From positions 1-6,092 of the forward strand of contig JAGRLQ010000283.1 in NCBI GenBank assembly GCA_020441735.1: a stretch of DNA of 6,092 nucleotides. The letters run 5' to 3'. How positions within the stretch are numbered: the first letter of the stretch is position 1; each line of letters begins with the position of its first letter. The stretch is from Nitratireductor sp. Its GTDB lineage: Bacteria; Pseudomonadota; Alphaproteobacteria; Rhizobiales; Rhizobiaceae. Below, in pieces: positions 5,380 through 6,092 of the stretch. The notes under the pieces are model-generated. The model saw only the letters and a list, made by a program, of their open reading frames with translations. It was not told where the DNA came from and did not search any database. The position numbers and the translations under genes were made by a program.

Positions 5380-6092
5380 CTAAACCTGTAACGCGAAGCG
5401 CCGCAGGTGCTCGTAGTCAGGCCGCACTTCGTTGGCAATCACTTCGAGGGCTTGCGGCAGGGGGGGTGGCTCACCGGTTTCCGGCGGCGCAAAGCCGGTC
5501 GACCGCCATACCGAGTCATACCAGTGGGCTGCCCACACGCCATCGGCCTCATGCGGACCCTGAGGCCAGGAAAGCATGGCGGTATCGAACGGGATGCCGA
5601 TTGCTGCACAGAGTTTTTCCAGCATGGCGGCAGGGTTCCGGCGGATATCCGCGGCATCGACTACGGCAGGTGCATCACCCGTTGCGGCATGAACCTCGTC
5701 GAACAGCTCCCGCTGGCGGACAAAGCCGATATCGGCAGCCGTTACCCGCTCCGCCTTTGCGGCATAGCTTGCCAGCACCCGTTCCGGCGAGCGGATCAGA
5801 AAGACATTGGTGACCTTCGCCATCCAGCCGGTGTCGAACCCGTCGATCATGTGATGGGTCATGTGCTTTTGATAGAAGATGCGGTTGGGTTCCTCCGGCG
5901 CTTTGAGGCATTGCGCAATGACTTCGGCTGGATCGGTGGGCTGGGAGGCGATCACTGCGTCCCGCATCGGATGCTGCAGTCCGGTTGCTGCCAGATAGGC
6001 GGCATAAAACGGCTCATCGACAGCCTTGCAGTCTGCGCGGGAAGAGAAGCTGCGCATCATGGCGGTGGAAAGGTTGCGCGGCCCGGACCACA
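5380..6092 (-). CDS. Sulfotransferase-like protein (N-terminus beyond the window)
   Basis: The frame ends at a TAG (5382-5380) and continues past the window edge, so the ATG at 6060 is internal. The codons upstream of it read WSGPRNLSTAMMRSF, which is the 5'-phosphosulfate (P-loop-like) motif that starts sulfotransferase-fold proteins. A second expected motif, IRSPERVLASY (about 5796-5764), matches the 3'-phosphate-binding segment with its conserved Arg and Ser. Together they indicate PAPS binding and transfer of sulfate to an unknown acceptor, in the cytoplasm. About 237 residues are visible; probably only a handful are missing. Proteins of this small soluble type are widespread in alphaproteobacteria and mostly uncharacterised, so activity is inference. 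The gene converges on the aldolase gene with 22 bases between stop codons. It is not obviously part of the glycan module, although sulfated LPS is known in rhizobia. Confidence 0.72.
   Translation of the reverse strand, partial: WSGPRNLSTAMMRSFSSRADCKAVDEPFYAAYLAATGLQHPMRDAVIASQPTDPAEVIAQCLKAPEEPNRIFYQKHMTHHMIDGFDTGWMAKVTNVFLIRSPERVLASYAAKAERVTAADIGFVRQRELFDEVHAATGDAPAVVDAADIRRNPAAMLEKLCAAIGIPFDTAMLSWPQGPHEADGVWAAHWYDSVWRSTGFAPPETGEPPPLPQALEVIANEVRPDYEHLRRFALQV

Noticed and set aside
5356..5380. GATCA...TGATC inverted repeat between the convergent stop codons as a bidirectional terminator
   Set aside because: Only five pairs with a 15-base loop and no T-run on either strand; it also includes bases of both stop codons.
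1..6092. Mobile element, CRISPR array or phage features
   Set aside because: No transposase, integrase, repeated spacer pattern, terminal inverted repeats or target duplications were seen in the window.

Overview
The window looks like chromosomal DNA of an alphaproteobacterium, most likely a member of the Hyphomicrobiales (Rhizobium/Agrobacterium/Brucella-type). The grounds are GC-rich third codon positions, densely packed genes, a PreT-type dihydropyrimidine dehydrogenase subunit, and the flavour of the surface-polysaccharide genes. This placement is an inference; the sequence holds no rRNA or other phylogenetic marker.

Layout. (1) Positions 1-289, minus strand: the first 96 codons of preT, the NAD-dependent dihydropyrimidine dehydrogenase FeS/flavin subunit of reductive pyrimidine degradation, cut by the window edge. 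Its upstream region (290-447) holds a good ribosome binding site, two small leader hairpins, a plausible sigma-70 promoter, and a 30-bp imperfect palindrome that covers the -35 box and is probably a repressor site. (2) 448-1500, minus: a GT-B-like glycosyltransferase. (3) 1501-1669: a 169-bp divergent spacer with a possible minus-strand promoter and an unexplained hairpin followed by a T-rich run. (4) 1670-5357, plus: a tight run of three genes. The first is a 686-residue multidomain protein with a nucleotidyltransferase-like N-terminal half and a protein-kinase-fold C-terminal third. The second is a GT2 glycosyltransferase with a galactosyltransferase-type C-terminal motif. The third is a class II pyruvate aldolase of the HpcH/HpaI family. 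(5) 5380-6092, minus and convergent: a sulfotransferase-like protein whose N-terminus lies beyond the window.

How they may work together. The two divergent glycosyltransferases and the nucleotidyltransferase/kinase-like protein look like a small module that builds or decorates a cell-surface glycan such as LPS core or a capsule/exopolysaccharide. The aldolase shares the transcript direction but has no obvious glycan role. PreT and the sulfotransferase-like gene appear to be unrelated neighbours. The most unusual element is the 686-residue fusion; the best regulatory signal is the preT palindrome. No mobile element, CRISPR array, tRNA or rRNA was found, and no intergenic stretch exceeds 300 bases.
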